The translations under genes were made by a program, and so were the position numbers. From contig NZ_VUNS01000035.1 of assembly GCF_009695545.1 (NCBI RefSeq), positions 1 to 53,588 of the forward strand: 53,588 nt of DNA. Reading direction: 5' to 3'. Below are positions 17,370 to 25,898 of this stretch, in pieces. Each line of letters starts with the position of its first letter. Position 1 is the first letter of the stretch. The notes under the pieces were generated by a model, which saw nothing but the letters and a program-made list of their open reading frames with translations, did no database searches and was not told where the DNA came from. This DNA is from Victivallis lenta. Its GTDB lineage: Bacteria > Verrucomicrobiota > Lentisphaeria > Victivallales > Victivallaceae.

Positions 17370-17794
17370 TCGTCGAATGCCGGATCCTCGAGAAGTTCCG
17401 TCAGCGCCTGCTTGCTTCGCGCCTCGAAGCGGCGGCTTGCATCGAGGATCTTCCGGAACACCTTTCGCTTCGCCTCGGGGAAAAAATCAATGATCTCGTC
17501 CAGCAGAGCCGTCGCGGCAAGCTCAATGGCGTCGCCTGCCATGGCACGGCCGAATTCCTCATCGGTAATTCCTTTTGCATCCGCCTCGGGCTTGCAAACC
17601 GCAAAAAGCACATCGACCAGAAGAACGGGATCGGCCGCAAGACGTTCCAGCAGTCCGACGTTCGGCGTTTTCCCGCTCTCCATGGTGATGATGTTTGCCA
17701 GATCCACACCGCAGAGGGCGCGCACCCGTTTGATCGTGCCGACCGTGACCGAGAGCGTCCAGGTTCGGCCGGTATTGTCCGTGAATGTTTTCAT
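17288..17794 (-). CDS. Tail assembly chaperone, short form (168 aa)
   Basis: Starts MKTFTDNTGRTWTLSVTVGT, followed by RVRALCGVDLANI and an acidic helical C-terminal half (FFPEAKRKVFRKILDASRRF). It lies between tail tube and tape measure, the fixed place of tail assembly chaperones that coat the tape measure during tail growth. The zero-frame end is a short, low-complexity tail (SPESPESIPTP) while a well-formed protein continues in the -1 frame from the same spot, supporting programmed frameshifting. The family is inferred from position, size and this arrangement. Confidence 0.8.
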   Translation of the reverse strand: MKTFTDNTGRTWTLSVTVGTIKRVRALCGVDLANIITMESGKTPNVGLLERLAADPVLLVDVLFAVCKPEADAKGITDEEFGRAMAGDAIELAATALLDEIIDFFPEAKRKVFRKILDASRRFEARSKQALTELLEDPAFDEKIDQALNQLTILSSVSPESPESIPTP

Positions 17795-17848
17795 GTGTCA
17801 GTTGCTCCTTGGATGATTGATTGCCTGCATACGGGGAAACGGATGCTC

Positions 17849-18286
17849 TTATCCGCCGACACCGCCTCCGCTTCCCTTGGTCCACTGGGGCGCACGTTCC
17901 GAGGCGGTCGGTTTGGCGGTGACGCTCACCGAAAGCGCTTCCTCCAGAGGCTGTTCAATCGAAAATCCGGTGATGGAGAAGTCCGCGTCAAGACCGGTTC
18001 CGTTGCCGTCCGTGACAAACAACGCCATCGGTGTGTTGTTGAAGTAGGCGTCGGCAAAGGCGTTGTAGTCCTCATCCTCCGTGTCATAGAGAATGTTGAA
18101 CTCAAGCGACGCCTCTTTCAAAGTCGCGACCGAAGCACGCCACCCCTTCGTGGCCCGCGTCGTGACATCAGCCTCGCCTGACTCAAGATTCAAAGTCAAA
18201 TCCTTGACGTTTTTGACCTCGGTCGAGCCGGTCGAACCGGCGGGGCCGCGCATCAGAATTGCATCAAGGCCCAGTACAATAGCCAT
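17849..18286 (-). CDS. Major tail tube protein (145 aa)
   Basis: Starts MAIVLGLDAILMRGPAGSTG. The protein has the usual tail-tube pattern: VKDLTLNLESGEADVTTRAT, then a tube beta-sandwich and GLDADFSITGFSIEQPLEEA, LSVSVTAKPT, with a glycine-rich end. This matches TP901-1-type major tail proteins, which stack in hexameric rings. It sits just before the tail chaperone in transcription order, as expected. Intact and of normal length. Confidence 0.87.
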   Translation of the reverse strand: MAIVLGLDAILMRGPAGSTGSTEVKNVKDLTLNLESGEADVTTRATKGWRASVATLKEASLEFNILYDTEDEDYNAFADAYFNNTPMALFVTDGNGTGLDADFSITGFSIEQPLEEALSVSVTAKPTASERAPQWTKGSGGGVGG

Positions 18287-18300
18287 AAAAAATCTCCTCT

Positions 18301-18687
18301 TTATTTTTTGACAGAATTTTCCCAGAGTGCCGGGAGTTTCGGAAGCGTCTTTTCCAGAGTCGGACCCATGAGCGGCCGTCTGGGATAGCGCCGTTTGCGG
18401 TAAATTCCGCCGAATTCATGCGCAGTCATCGCTGTTCCGATGAAGGATTCCGCCGGTCCGATTACAACGGACTGACGCTGTTTTTCCACACCGAACAGCA
18501 GCGATTGCTTCAGAAGTCCGCGCCGGGTGTTCGGCGGTGTGCCGGGCATGGATGCCTTCTGACTCTGTGAAACCCGGTTGCGGGCGGATTTCCGGATGTA
18601 AGCTCCCGCGCGCCGCAGTGCTGTTATATTGCCGCCTTGAACGGCAAGCAGGATCCGCCTGTCGTCAAATTCAATTCGGCATTTCAC
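18301..18687 (-). CDS. HK97 gp10-like neck/tail completion protein (128 aa)
   Basis: Residues ~20-60 contain GGNITALRRAGAYIRKSARN and RVSQSQKASMPGTPPNTRRG, then LLKQSLLFGVEKQRQSVVIG and a C-terminal RYPRRPLMGPTLEKTLPKLP. This is the standard outline of the HK97 gp10 family, which acts at the head-tail joint. It overlaps the preceding gene by four bases. Very basic, consistent with contact with DNA or an acidic ring. Confidence 0.8.
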   Translation of the reverse strand: MKCRIEFDDRRILLAVQGGNITALRRAGAYIRKSARNRVSQSQKASMPGTPPNTRRGLLKQSLLFGVEKQRQSVVIGPAESFIGTAMTAHEFGGIYRKRRYPRRPLMGPTLEKTLPKLPALWENSVKK

Positions 18688-19079
18688 GGTTTCAACACTT
18701 TGAATACGAGTTCAATGACGCTGGTGAACTGCCCCCGCTCACGCAAATGCTCCGGACTGTAGATGGGGTTGTAGATGACCGAAACACAGGTTCCTCCGGC
18801 AAGTTTCCGGTTCAGGAAGCCGAGTCCGAGTTTTTCCGCAAAGCACAGCATTCCATCAAGCTCATCTTCCGTGCATCTTTTCAATATGCCGATCTGCACT
18901 TTCGGCAGTTCTTCATGTGCCGCGCGGGAAAGTGTCTTATACTGTGTTCCGGCCGGAACAACAACAATCCGCAGATCATCCAGATCACGCAGTTCAAACT
19001 CCGGGAAATAAAGCAGCTCGGCTTTATATTCCCTGAGTTCCTCCGCGACCGCGCGCGCCAGGTTCAGAATGTCGCTCAC
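18684..19079 (-). CDS. Probable tail terminator / minor tail protein (131 aa)
   Basis: Starts MSDILNLARAVAEELREYKA. The fold outline (helix, then ELRDLDDLRIVVVPAGTQYK, helix, then a strand and VIELVFKVLKP at the end) fits the tail terminator proteins encoded between gp10-like and head-closure genes. These cap the tail tube before joining to the head. Named by position and outline; no unique motif is visible. Confidence 0.65.
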   Translation of the reverse strand: MSDILNLARAVAEELREYKAELLYFPEFELRDLDDLRIVVVPAGTQYKTLSRAAHEELPKVQIGILKRCTEDELDGMLCFAEKLGLGFLNRKLAGGTCVSVIYNPIYSPEHLRERGQFTSVIELVFKVLKP

Positions 19080-19082
19080 TCT

Positions 19083-19319
19083 TCACCTCCGTATGAATTC
19101 CATGATGATATTGCCAACCGCCGCGAGCAGCGCGATCAGCGCCGCCGCCAGCGATGAAAGCATCGTTTTCTGCAGATCCGCCGCAGGTTTGCACGGCGGA
19201 TAGTGATGCTGTCCTTCGGAGAAATGCATACTCAGCATTCCCCGCAGTTCCGCGATATCCAGCCGCGCCTGATTGAGTTCATGCCACAAGTCGCGATGAT
19301 CCGGGGTATCAGGCATCAT
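19083..19319 (-). CDS. Small coiled-coil membrane protein, XhlA-like (78 aa)
   Basis: N-terminal helix (HDLWHELNQARLDIAELRGM-type coiled coil), a histidine/cysteine-bearing middle (GQHHYPPCKP) and one C-terminal membrane span (LAAALIALLAAVGNIIMEFI). The layout resembles hemolysin XhlA-type phage proteins linked with lysis. Its place inside the head-tail joining cluster is odd for a lysis gene, so a role at the membrane during assembly or entry is possible too. It overlaps the upstream gene, with GGAGG before the ATG. Confidence 0.55.
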   Translation of the reverse strand: MMPDTPDHRDLWHELNQARLDIAELRGMLSMHFSEGQHHYPPCKPAADLQKTMLSSLAAALIALLAAVGNIIMEFIRR

Positions 19320-19666
19320 GCACCTCCGATTTCCTTTGTGTGAATTCTCCGCAGAATCCGCCCGGTTCCGGACCAGCGCCAGACCGGCTCGCCGTTCGGC
19401 GCAAGAACTTCATAGCGGAGTCCGGCATGGAGAATCACATCTCCGCGCTCCGGATCATCCGGCAGATCCTCCGCCGCGATCAGAAAATCGCGCGTCTCCG
19501 TCCGGATGGTCACGCCGTATTCATTTTCCGCACGGAACAGCGTCCGCCCCGGCGTCGCCGGGATGTTCAACGTTTCGCCACCCCGGCGCTGGTAGACAAT
19601 CGGAATCGAGAGCTCCCGGATCCGCTGGGATTCCAGCCATTCGGCTGCGTTTTCCAGCAGTCCCAT
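19316..19666 (-). CDS. Head-tail joining (head closure) protein (116 aa)
   Basis: Starts MGLLENAAEWLESQRIRELS, followed by beta strands (PIVYQRRGGETLNIPATPGR, GDVILHAGLRYEVLAPNGEP). A small beta-barrel preceded by a helix fits head-closure proteins of siphophages. It lies between the capsid decoration gene and the tail joining genes and overlaps the upstream stop. Family assignment is by place and outline. Confidence 0.65.
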   Translation of the reverse strand: MGLLENAAEWLESQRIRELSIPIVYQRRGGETLNIPATPGRTLFRAENEYGVTIRTETRDFLIAAEDLPDDPERGDVILHAGLRYEVLAPNGEPVWRWSGTGRILRRIHTKEIGGA

Positions 19667-20190
19667 TATTCGCTGGCGATGATGCCGACCGCGCGGAGTG
19701 CGGCAAGAATCGTGTTGGTTTTCTTCGTCAGCGAGGCAATCGCGTGTTTGCAGTCACACCCGCTTTCACAGGAGAGAACGGGAATCGTGTCGGACGGAGT
19801 TCCGCCCGAATTGTCGGTCAGATCCGTGATCGGATCGCCTGCGGCAAAGGTCGTCGCGAGGCTGTACGGGGCGTTGAGAAGCACACGAACCGTATCGTCG
19901 GCCGCCTCCGCAGCCGCAATGGCCTTGCCGAGGTAGTGGTTCGATCCGCTGACCGTGGTCGCCTTCTTCGCTCCCGCGTCCCAGTAGACCGTCGAGCCGG
20001 AAGGAATCGCGCCGTCCGCTTTCACAACATCGAACACTCCGACCACTGCAAGACTGCCGAGGGTATTGGCTTCGATATCGAGCCGGGCGATCCCGATCAG
20101 ATCCGCGATGATGACCACATCTCCTGCGGCAACCGCCTCCGCCGGACGGTAATCAATGGCGTCACCCTTCTGAACATAGCGTGCAAGCAT
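19666..20190 (-). CDS. DUF2190 capsid decoration/cement protein (174 aa)
   Basis: The N-terminal ~115 residues are a DUF2190 domain (LARYVQKGDAIDYRPAEAVA; LIGIARLDIEANTLGSLAVV; TVYWDAGAKKATTVSG). Proteins of this family typically trimerise on HK97-fold capsids. It follows the capsid gene in transcription order, as usual. A C-terminal extension contains CESGCDCKHAIASLTKKTNT. A shorter paralogue occurs at 1545-1916. Confidence 0.82.
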   Translation of the reverse strand: MLARYVQKGDAIDYRPAEAVAAGDVVIIADLIGIARLDIEANTLGSLAVVGVFDVVKADGAIPSGSTVYWDAGAKKATTVSGSNHYLGKAIAAAEAADDTVRVLLNAPYSLATTFAAGDPITDLTDNSGGTPSDTIPVLSCESGCDCKHAIASLTKKTNTILAALRAVGIIASE

Positions 20191-20231
20191 TGTAAAAAAT
20201 CTCCTTGAATTTGAGGTTGAAGGTTAACTGC

Positions 20232-22304
20232 TTACGCGGCCCCGTTGGCTTTGACCATGCCGCGGTGATCCTGCTCGCGAACGCCAAGATCGAAATACAC
20301 ACGGAACCAGAGACCGAGGGTGTTGAAGTCCGTCTCGCCGCGCTCAACGGTCGGCGTGCGCTTCCCTTTCAGGAAGCCGATCTCCCAGGTATCGACCGTT
20401 TTCGGGTCGCCGAAGAGATACCACCCGGTCTGGCTGGATCCCTCGTAGGCGCTGTTGCCGAGGTACGGCGAACTGATCACCTGAAGATTTTCATCGGAAA
20501 GCACATTCAGCGCCGGACGAACCGCGTTGTCCGTGCCGCTCATGATGAGGGTCGCCCCCTGCGTCAGTTCGATCGCGAGATGCTTGAGCGCAGTCGGAAC
20601 CAGCAGATATTTCGGTTCCACCGAGATCGGCTGACCATCGGCATCCACCTGATCCAGGAAGAGCTGGATCGCCTTTTTGAGCGAATCGGAACTCAGCGCC
20701 GAACTTGCGCCGGAGAGCAGGTTTTTGTGATTCGTGCTGAACAGCGCCTTGCCGTCCGCCTGCGCCGGATTCGAGAGAAGCCGGCTGAAAAACAGCTGAT
20801 CGATCAGTCGCGCCGCCCGGTTGCCCATTGCCGTCGGCACTTTCATAAACGAGCTCAAATCATCGTTGATGATCATTTTGCGCGTCAGGCAGAACTTTTT
20901 CCCGTAGGTGTCGAGCTGATTTTTCGCGCTCTCTTCGATCAGTCCGCCGTCCTTGATCTCGCCGTCGGCGGCAATCGGAAGCAGGTCGCCCACATCCGTC
21001 AGGCGGAAGCGGTCGTTCTCCTTGAAGTCGTTGAGGTCGCCCGTGGAACACAGCTTCATGGCGATGATCGGCTGGGCCTCGTAGCTCTGCAGGAGTTTCT
21101 TGTTCGCCACGTTGCTCAGGATCCCCGGAAGCGAAACACTCGAGAACGCCGCACGGATCGTTTCATTGTCGAAGCCGCGGCTGTAAGGAATGCCGTCGAG
21201 TTTCATACATTCGATCAGGAGCTGCTTCAGCGGCATGTCCATTTCGGCCATCCCCGCTTCCACCGTTTTGGCCCCATAGGATTTCTCCAGCTGCTCGGCG
21301 CTCACTCCGACCCGGAGACACATTGCCGCTTCGATGGTCTTGCGCAACTCTCCGCCTTCCGGAGCGGTCTTCACGCTGATATTGACATTGGCGGCGGGAC
21401 GTTCGGCCCGGATCGTTTCGAGCACCTTCTTCGTCACCACTTCCGGCGTCCAGCCTCCGGCAATCGCCTCCCGTTCAATTTCCGGGAATTCACCGTCGCA
21501 GATCGCCTGAATCGCACTGATGCGTTCACGTTCGGCTTTGACTGCGTTCTGAGCCGCTTCACGGGCGGTCGCCGCCACATCCCCGGCGGAGGCCTGAATC
21601 GCGGGCGGTGTCGCCTCCGCAGCCGCCTGTCCGGGCTTCTTTGCCGCGTTATCGGGTTTCTTTTCCGGTTCGCCGGGCTTGTTTGCCGGATTGCCGGGCT
21701 TCTGTTCCGGTTCCGGCTTTTTCTCCGGAGGTACAGCGTCATTCGCATTCGGGGCGCTCACGGCGGAAACACTCTTCGTTTCGGACTTGTTGTTCATAGT
21801 TTCTCCTTCCTGGTTGACAAGGTTGAATTTCGCATTCACTTTCATATTGGTGTGAGCATCCGCGCCCACGGCAACAACGGAAACCTCCCGCAGCGTCGAT
21901 TTTTTGATATGGTAGAACGGGCCTTCGACTTCCTGACCATTCACCTCGCGGCTGCCTTTGACCAGCTCGCACTCTTTCACATCCGCACCGATGCTCAGCT
22001 GCCAGTCCGCTCCTGCCTTGCCCTGCGCGATGATATCGGCCGCATCCCTGCTGTCGGAGACGATCTCTCCGGTGATCTCCAGGGCATTGTTCCGAACTGC
22101 GGCAGAAATGAGTCCGATCCGGCTGTCCGTCTTGTTCTCGTGATTGGTCAAAAGCGGGACGCTTTCGGGAATCTCCATTCCGGCAAGATCGACCACAACA
22201 GGATGTCGCCACCCCGGCAGATTCATTTTCCCGCCGGAGTAGGCAACTCCGGCCACTTTCGGTTTCGCGCCGTTTGACGCTTCTATCAGCGTGAATTCAC
22301 TCAT
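20232..22304 (-). CDS. Fused prohead protease and major capsid protein (690 aa)
   Basis: Residues 1-~160 are a prohead protease: the catalytic histidine is H55 (LLTNHENKTD) and the serine S104 (WQLSIGADVK), followed by STLREVSVVAVGADAHT. A proline/lysine/glutamate-rich linker follows (~190-235), then a helical delta-like region and the HK97/Mu-gpT-like capsid domain (~340-690; KMIINDDLSSFMKVPTAMGN, DGKALFSTNHKNLL). An internal ATG (M170, 21795-21797) has AAGGAG five bases upstream, so capsid could also be made without the protease. Protease and capsid must be released by self-cleavage or made from two starts. The start overlaps the portal stop (ATGA). Confidence 0.9.
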   Translation of the reverse strand: MSEFTLIEASNGAKPKVAGVAYSGGKMNLPGWRHPVVVDLAGMEIPESVPLLTNHENKTDSRIGLISAAVRNNALEITGEIVSDSRDAADIIAQGKAGADWQLSIGADVKECELVKGSREVNGQEVEGPFYHIKKSTLREVSVVAVGADAHTNMKVNAKFNLVNQEGETMNNKSETKSVSAVSAPNANDAVPPEKKPEPEQKPGNPANKPGEPEKKPDNAAKKPGQAAAEATPPAIQASAGDVAATAREAAQNAVKAERERISAIQAICDGEFPEIEREAIAGGWTPEVVTKKVLETIRAERPAANVNISVKTAPEGGELRKTIEAAMCLRVGVSAEQLEKSYGAKTVEAGMAEMDMPLKQLLIECMKLDGIPYSRGFDNETIRAAFSSVSLPGILSNVANKKLLQSYEAQPIIAMKLCSTGDLNDFKENDRFRLTDVGDLLPIAADGEIKDGGLIEESAKNQLDTYGKKFCLTRKMIINDDLSSFMKVPTAMGNRAARLIDQLFFSRLLSNPAQADGKALFSTNHKNLLSGASSALSSDSLKKAIQLFLDQVDADGQPISVEPKYLLVPTALKHLAIELTQGATLIMSGTDNAVRPALNVLSDENLQVISSPYLGNSAYEGSSQTGWYLFGDPKTVDTWEIGFLKGKRTPTVERGETDFNTLGLWFRVYFDLGVREQDHRGMVKANGAA
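21795..21808 (-). promoter_or_regulatory. Internal ribosome binding site in the protease-capsid gene
   Basis: AAGGAG (21803-21808, minus strand) lies five bases before an in-frame ATG (21795-21797) encoding residue M170 of the fusion. It starts just after the protease domain, at the beginning of the linker. It would yield a 521-residue scaffold-capsid product in excess of the protease, much as lambda makes Nu3 from an internal start. Confidence 0.6.
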
Positions 22305-23731
22305 ATATCCTCTCTGGGTTCTGAACCGTCATCCGGTTCGGTTTGCTCTTCCGGTGATTTCGGGGATTCCGGGGACTCGGAACTGATCGGGATGCCAAGC
22401 TCCTTCATCAGTTTGATCTCTTTTGCCCGCTGCCGCAGAACGGACAAGTAATCCCGTCCGTCCTTGGCACACTCTGCCGCAAGAGTCGTTGTGTTGTTCG
22501 TCAGCCGGGTTTCCTGGGCGGTGGCTTCCTTCGACGGATCGACATGCGGGAAACCGTCCCAGAACCATGTGTGCCGCTCGTCCACCACTCGTCCGCCCGC
22601 TGTCAGGCGGTATTCCCGGAACCACACCTCAAAAATCCGGTTCAGAACTTCCGTTTCCCAGAACGACCGGTCGACAAGAATGCTTTTATGGTAAATCTGG
22701 TTGTCCAGTCTGCCGCTGGCGTAGTTGTGCCCGGAAAAATCTCCCGCCAGCGTGCCGTAGGTCGTCACCACACAACGGGCGATTTCGCTCAGAATGATCT
22801 TCACGAACTCCGCATGGTTCGCCGCCGGCTGTTTGGGGTCGAGCTGCCCCATTTTCCACCCGGCCGGAACCGTCAGCATCATGTTCCGTTCCAGCGGAAT
22901 GGCATCCATGGGCTCGACTTCATCCGATTCGCCGTTCGGCGGAGCGTCCGTGTAGAGAATCGCCGCAAAATCCGCCGCGGCCTCCGCCGCTGAAAGCACG
23001 GCCAGATTGTATCTGCGCAGTTGGGCAAACAGCGGCAGTGCCGGTGTGATCTCGGGAACTCCTCGATGCAATCCCGGACGGTCCTGACGGTAAATATGAA
23101 TCATGTATTCCGCCGGAATGTGGATCGCATCGTCCCCCGGCATATACCGGATGTCCCCGGGATGGTACTTCAAAACCCGGTAGTCCGTCGGATTTCCCCA
23201 GCGGTCATACGAGATCCCGTCGACACTGGTATCATCTTCGAACCAGCGCAGTTCACCGGAAACACGATCCGCCTCGATCAACTGCAGGTCCAGTTTCACA
23301 CCGTGGCGGATTTTTGGATTCGTTGCCAGCACGGCAAACGCTTCGCCATCCTGACAGCGGGCCATTCGCATCGTCCGGAGTTTCGGAGCAAGACGAACGG
23401 CATCCGACCAGCGCATGAATGCCGTTTCCACAGCATCGTTGAACGTCTCGTCGGCGGATAGCATCTGCAGTCGCGGCCCCGTGCCGATGGTGTCGTTTGC
23501 GAGCATCTGCACCAGTCCTCTGGCGTAGGAATTGTTGGCAACTTCGTAGCGCGAGCGCATCCGCAGCGTCCTGCGCACTTCCGGCGCGGCCTCCATGTCC
23601 GCCGACAGATGATCCGCCGCCGACCAGTGGCGCCAGTTGTCCCGCGTCGTCTGCGCCGCATCAAACCGGGCACGGACAAGCTGCTTCGGAGGGGTTCTGC
23701 TCCGAAAAATAGATTTGAGTCTGTTGAACAT
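22301..23731 (-). CDS. Lambda-type portal protein (476 aa)
   Basis: The portal is the dodecameric DNA channel at one capsid vertex. Sequence shows the lambda-family pattern: RYEVANNSYARGLVQMLAND, TIGTGPRLQMLSAD, DGEAFAVLATNP, LIEADRVSGELRWFED, IYRQDRPGLHRGVPEITPAL and a C-terminal GDFSGHNYASGRLDNQIYHK. Full length for the family, with an acidic tail. It precedes the protease-capsid gene with a four-base overlap. No terminase lies upstream, unlike most phages of this type. Confidence 0.93.
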   Translation of the reverse strand: MFNRLKSIFRSRTPPKQLVRARFDAAQTTRDNWRHWSAADHLSADMEAAPEVRRTLRMRSRYEVANNSYARGLVQMLANDTIGTGPRLQMLSADETFNDAVETAFMRWSDAVRLAPKLRTMRMARCQDGEAFAVLATNPKIRHGVKLDLQLIEADRVSGELRWFEDDTSVDGISYDRWGNPTDYRVLKYHPGDIRYMPGDDAIHIPAEYMIHIYRQDRPGLHRGVPEITPALPLFAQLRRYNLAVLSAAEAAADFAAILYTDAPPNGESDEVEPMDAIPLERNMMLTVPAGWKMGQLDPKQPAANHAEFVKIILSEIARCVVTTYGTLAGDFSGHNYASGRLDNQIYHKSILVDRSFWETEVLNRIFEVWFREYRLTAGGRVVDERHTWFWDGFPHVDPSKEATAQETRLTNNTTTLAAECAKDGRDYLSVLRQRAKEIKLMKELGIPISSESPESPKSPEEQTEPDDGSEPREDI

Positions 23732-23741
23732 CGATGGATCC

Positions 23742-23942
23742 TCACGCCCCTGAATGGCACAATTTGGTTATCTTCAGGCCGGAAGTCAGGGATTTTAGGG
23801 CCTTTTTCGACGCGAGATATTCATCTGCCGCAATCTGATCGGCAAGGGAATGCTGCTCGACCTTCTGTCCGTCCACTTCAGCAGACTTCGGCCCTGAGGC
23901 ATTCCGCCGGATTGCCTCTTCCAGTGTTTCATTTTCCGGCAT
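23742..23942 (-). CDS. Small portal-adjacent protein, DUF6148-like (66 aa)
   Basis: Start MPENETLEEAIRRNASGPKS; the remainder (VDGQKVEQHSLADQIAADEY, LASKKALKSL) is the common short phage protein found just before portal genes (DUF6148/gpW-like). Such proteins usually belong to the head-tail connector. The ATG lies inside the end of the preceding gene. An upstream in-frame start would only add residues read from that gene's coding DNA. Confidence 0.75.
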   Translation of the reverse strand: MPENETLEEAIRRNASGPKSAEVDGQKVEQHSLADQIAADEYLASKKALKSLTSGLKITKLCHSGA

Positions 23943-24153
23943 GGCAGCACTCCGGTTCATACTTCCCGCGATAGGATTCACATTCGCCGATGATGAACTC
24001 CGCATGATGATCGCATTTGTTGAGAAGCGCGCACTCAATTGCCGCAAACGCCTTCCGCATTCTGCGGACCTTTTTCTTCAGTTTGCGATACCGGTCAGCC
24101 AACTCGGCATATTGCGCCGAACACTCCAGGCATTCCACATCAGCTTCACTCAT
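23929..24153 (-). CDS. Small cysteine-rich coiled-coil protein (74 aa)
   Basis: Start MSEADVECLECSAQYAELAD with GGAGG upstream. It has a CLEC pair, a basic coiled coil (YRKLKKKVRRMRKAFAAIEC), and a C-terminal CDHHAEFIIGECES with further cysteines, suggesting a zinc knuckle. It overlaps the methyltransferase gene and the portal-adjacent gene. No family recognised. Possibly an assembly factor or a small regulator. Confidence 0.6.
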   Translation of the reverse strand: MSEADVECLECSAQYAELADRYRKLKKKVRRMRKAFAAIECALLNKCDHHAEFIIGECESYRGKYEPECCHAGK

Positions 24154-25864
24154 TGATTTCCTCCGTTTGTTTGAAATCAGCCTCACGTGAGGCTGATTTT
24201 GCGGTTTCTGCTGTGATATAATTTTCTCGTCCGTGCAAAATTTCCTCTTCCACCTTCTGAATCCGTTCCCCGATCCACATCATACAGTTTACTGCCATGG
24301 AGTTACCGCAGGCTTTGTATCTGGGCGCATCAGGACATTCCTCCTCGGATTTACCATTCCAGGGAATTCGCGTGTGATTGTCGGGAAACCCCATCAAGCG
24401 CTCGCATTCGAGGGGAAGCAGTTTGCGAACTGTCGGTTTTCCGGATGGCGTATAGGCGACTCCATGCACATCTCCGGCGGTCTGCGTATACATCACACCT
24501 TCTTCAGAAACCCCCATACCCGATCCCCCGGAACGTTCACCGGGCTTCATTTTGTCTCCATCAAGTGCGATTGCTTCGACAATGACGGTTTCCGCGCCGG
24601 GACCGCCTGCCGTAACTGTTTTTCCCGCTTTCGCCTCTGTCACATAAAGACCGCCGTTCGGGCGATCTTTCCGTCTGCCGTTCGCATCGCAGAAGGAAAC
24701 GTGAAAACATTCTTCACGAGCTACCGCAGGTGTCACTTCCGTGCGCATCGTAGGGAAAACCTCATTCCAGAATCCCTGCAGATCACCTCCCGCATCGTTT
24801 TTAATGAAGCCGATGACTGTTTCCGGTTCCCGTGGAACTTCCTGCAGGAGCGGAAGATTGTTCCCGCCTGTCCCCATGCGGGCAACGATGGATTGTGACA
24901 CTTCGACCGATTTTATACGGGAATCGGGAGCATGGTTTTCATAGCAAAGAAAATCCGTTCCGGCCTGTTCAATCACACATTGGAGACGCCCCTTGTCCGG
25001 CATGAACTGCTGATCACTCGTCCGCGTCAGTGTGCCCGCCTTCTGGGAACCGTCCCACCAGTCTGTCGAAGCAGAGCCTCCTTCAGAACCGGCGGAAGCG
25101 TTTTGCCTCTTCGTGCGGCGCGGCGGAGTATCCCCTCCGCACATTTCACCGTCAAATAGTACCTTGGCGGGATATTTCCACTGACCAGAATATCCGATAA
25201 GGAAGAGACGCTTCCGGCGCTGCGGGATTGCCCTCGGAAATTGTTCCACTCGGGTAAATTGAGAGTCAAGTACTCTCCATGCCACTCCGAATCCTCCCGG
25301 AGCCGGAGTGACGATTCCGCATTTTCTCCATCCGCTTTCAGGGACCGGGATATTCCATCCACAGAGCAGGGAAACAAATCGTCCGAAATCCTCACCTCGG
25401 CGGCTGGAAAGAGCAGCGGGGACATTTTCCCACACAACCCAGCGGACTCCAAGCTCAAAACACAGTCGTACAAAGTCGAGAGCGAGCACGCTTCGCTGAC
25501 CTTCAAATCCCAGTCGTTTCCCTGCGATTGAGAGATCCTGGCAGGGGGTCCCCCCGACGAGCAGGTCGATATCTTCATTTACATCCTCTTTTTTTATTAG
25601 GGTGAAATCTCCGAAATTTGGAATCGTCCCGTCCTCCGGAAGAGCTGCGATCTGACGTCTCCACAATTCCCGTGTTTTCCGCTCCTTCTCGTTGTCTGCC
25701 ATTGCCGGATCAAGCGGTCGCAATGGACGAGTCGCTTTGAATCGATGACACAGCACCGCTGATGGGAATGGCTCAACCTCGGCAAAAAAAACAGCTTTCC
25801 AGCCTAGAGGGCGCCAGGCGAGCGTTGCCGCCTCAACTCCACTGCAAATGCTGCCATATTCCAT
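24146..25864 (-). CDS. C5-cytosine DNA methyltransferase (572 aa)
   Basis: Converts cytosine to 5-methylcytosine with S-adenosylmethionine. Motifs are in order: I (SICSGVEAATLAW, residue 5), IV with catalytic C108 (GGTPCQDLS), VI (WENVPAALSSR), VIII (QRRKRLFLIGY), and IX-X (LPLECERLMGFPDNHTRIPW; YKACGNSMAVNCMMWIGERI). The long stretch between VIII and IX is the target-recognition region. No restriction enzyme is next to it, so it probably protects phage DNA. It is the first gene after the 25899-25938 promoter element. A 26-bp palindrome lies in its last codons. Confidence 0.94.
   Translation of the reverse strand: MEYGSICSGVEAATLAWRPLGWKAVFFAEVEPFPSAVLCHRFKATRPLRPLDPAMADNEKERKTRELWRRQIAALPEDGTIPNFGDFTLIKKEDVNEDIDLLVGGTPCQDLSIAGKRLGFEGQRSVLALDFVRLCFELGVRWVVWENVPAALSSRRGEDFGRFVSLLCGWNIPVPESGWRKCGIVTPAPGGFGVAWRVLDSQFTRVEQFPRAIPQRRKRLFLIGYSGQWKYPAKVLFDGEMCGGDTPPRRTKRQNASAGSEGGSASTDWWDGSQKAGTLTRTSDQQFMPDKGRLQCVIEQAGTDFLCYENHAPDSRIKSVEVSQSIVARMGTGGNNLPLLQEVPREPETVIGFIKNDAGGDLQGFWNEVFPTMRTEVTPAVAREECFHVSFCDANGRRKDRPNGGLYVTEAKAGKTVTAGGPGAETVIVEAIALDGDKMKPGERSGGSGMGVSEEGVMYTQTAGDVHGVAYTPSGKPTVRKLLPLECERLMGFPDNHTRIPWNGKSEEECPDAPRYKACGNSMAVNCMMWIGERIQKVEEEILHGRENYITAETAKSASREADFKQTEEINE
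24174..24199. repeat. 26-bp perfect palindrome inside methyltransferase 3' end
   Basis: The two 13-base halves (AAATCAGCCTCAC and its complement) are perfect. It encodes KSASREADFK near the C-terminus. A near-copy, off by two bases, is at 32114-32139 inside a ParB-like gene, where it encodes KSASGEAHSK. It resembles short palindromic elements that insert in frame in genes. Presence in two unrelated genes argues against coincidence. Confidence 0.75.
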
Positions 25865-25898
25865 ATCCGCATTTCCTTTCGTGCAGTTTTTTTACAAC

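Noticed and set aside
20205-22277. 690-codon open frame on the plus strand opposite the protease-capsid gene
   Set aside because: It mirrors the capsid gene codon for codon; its arginine/leucine-rich product has no protein-like features, and the minus-strand gene has clear protease and capsid motifs.
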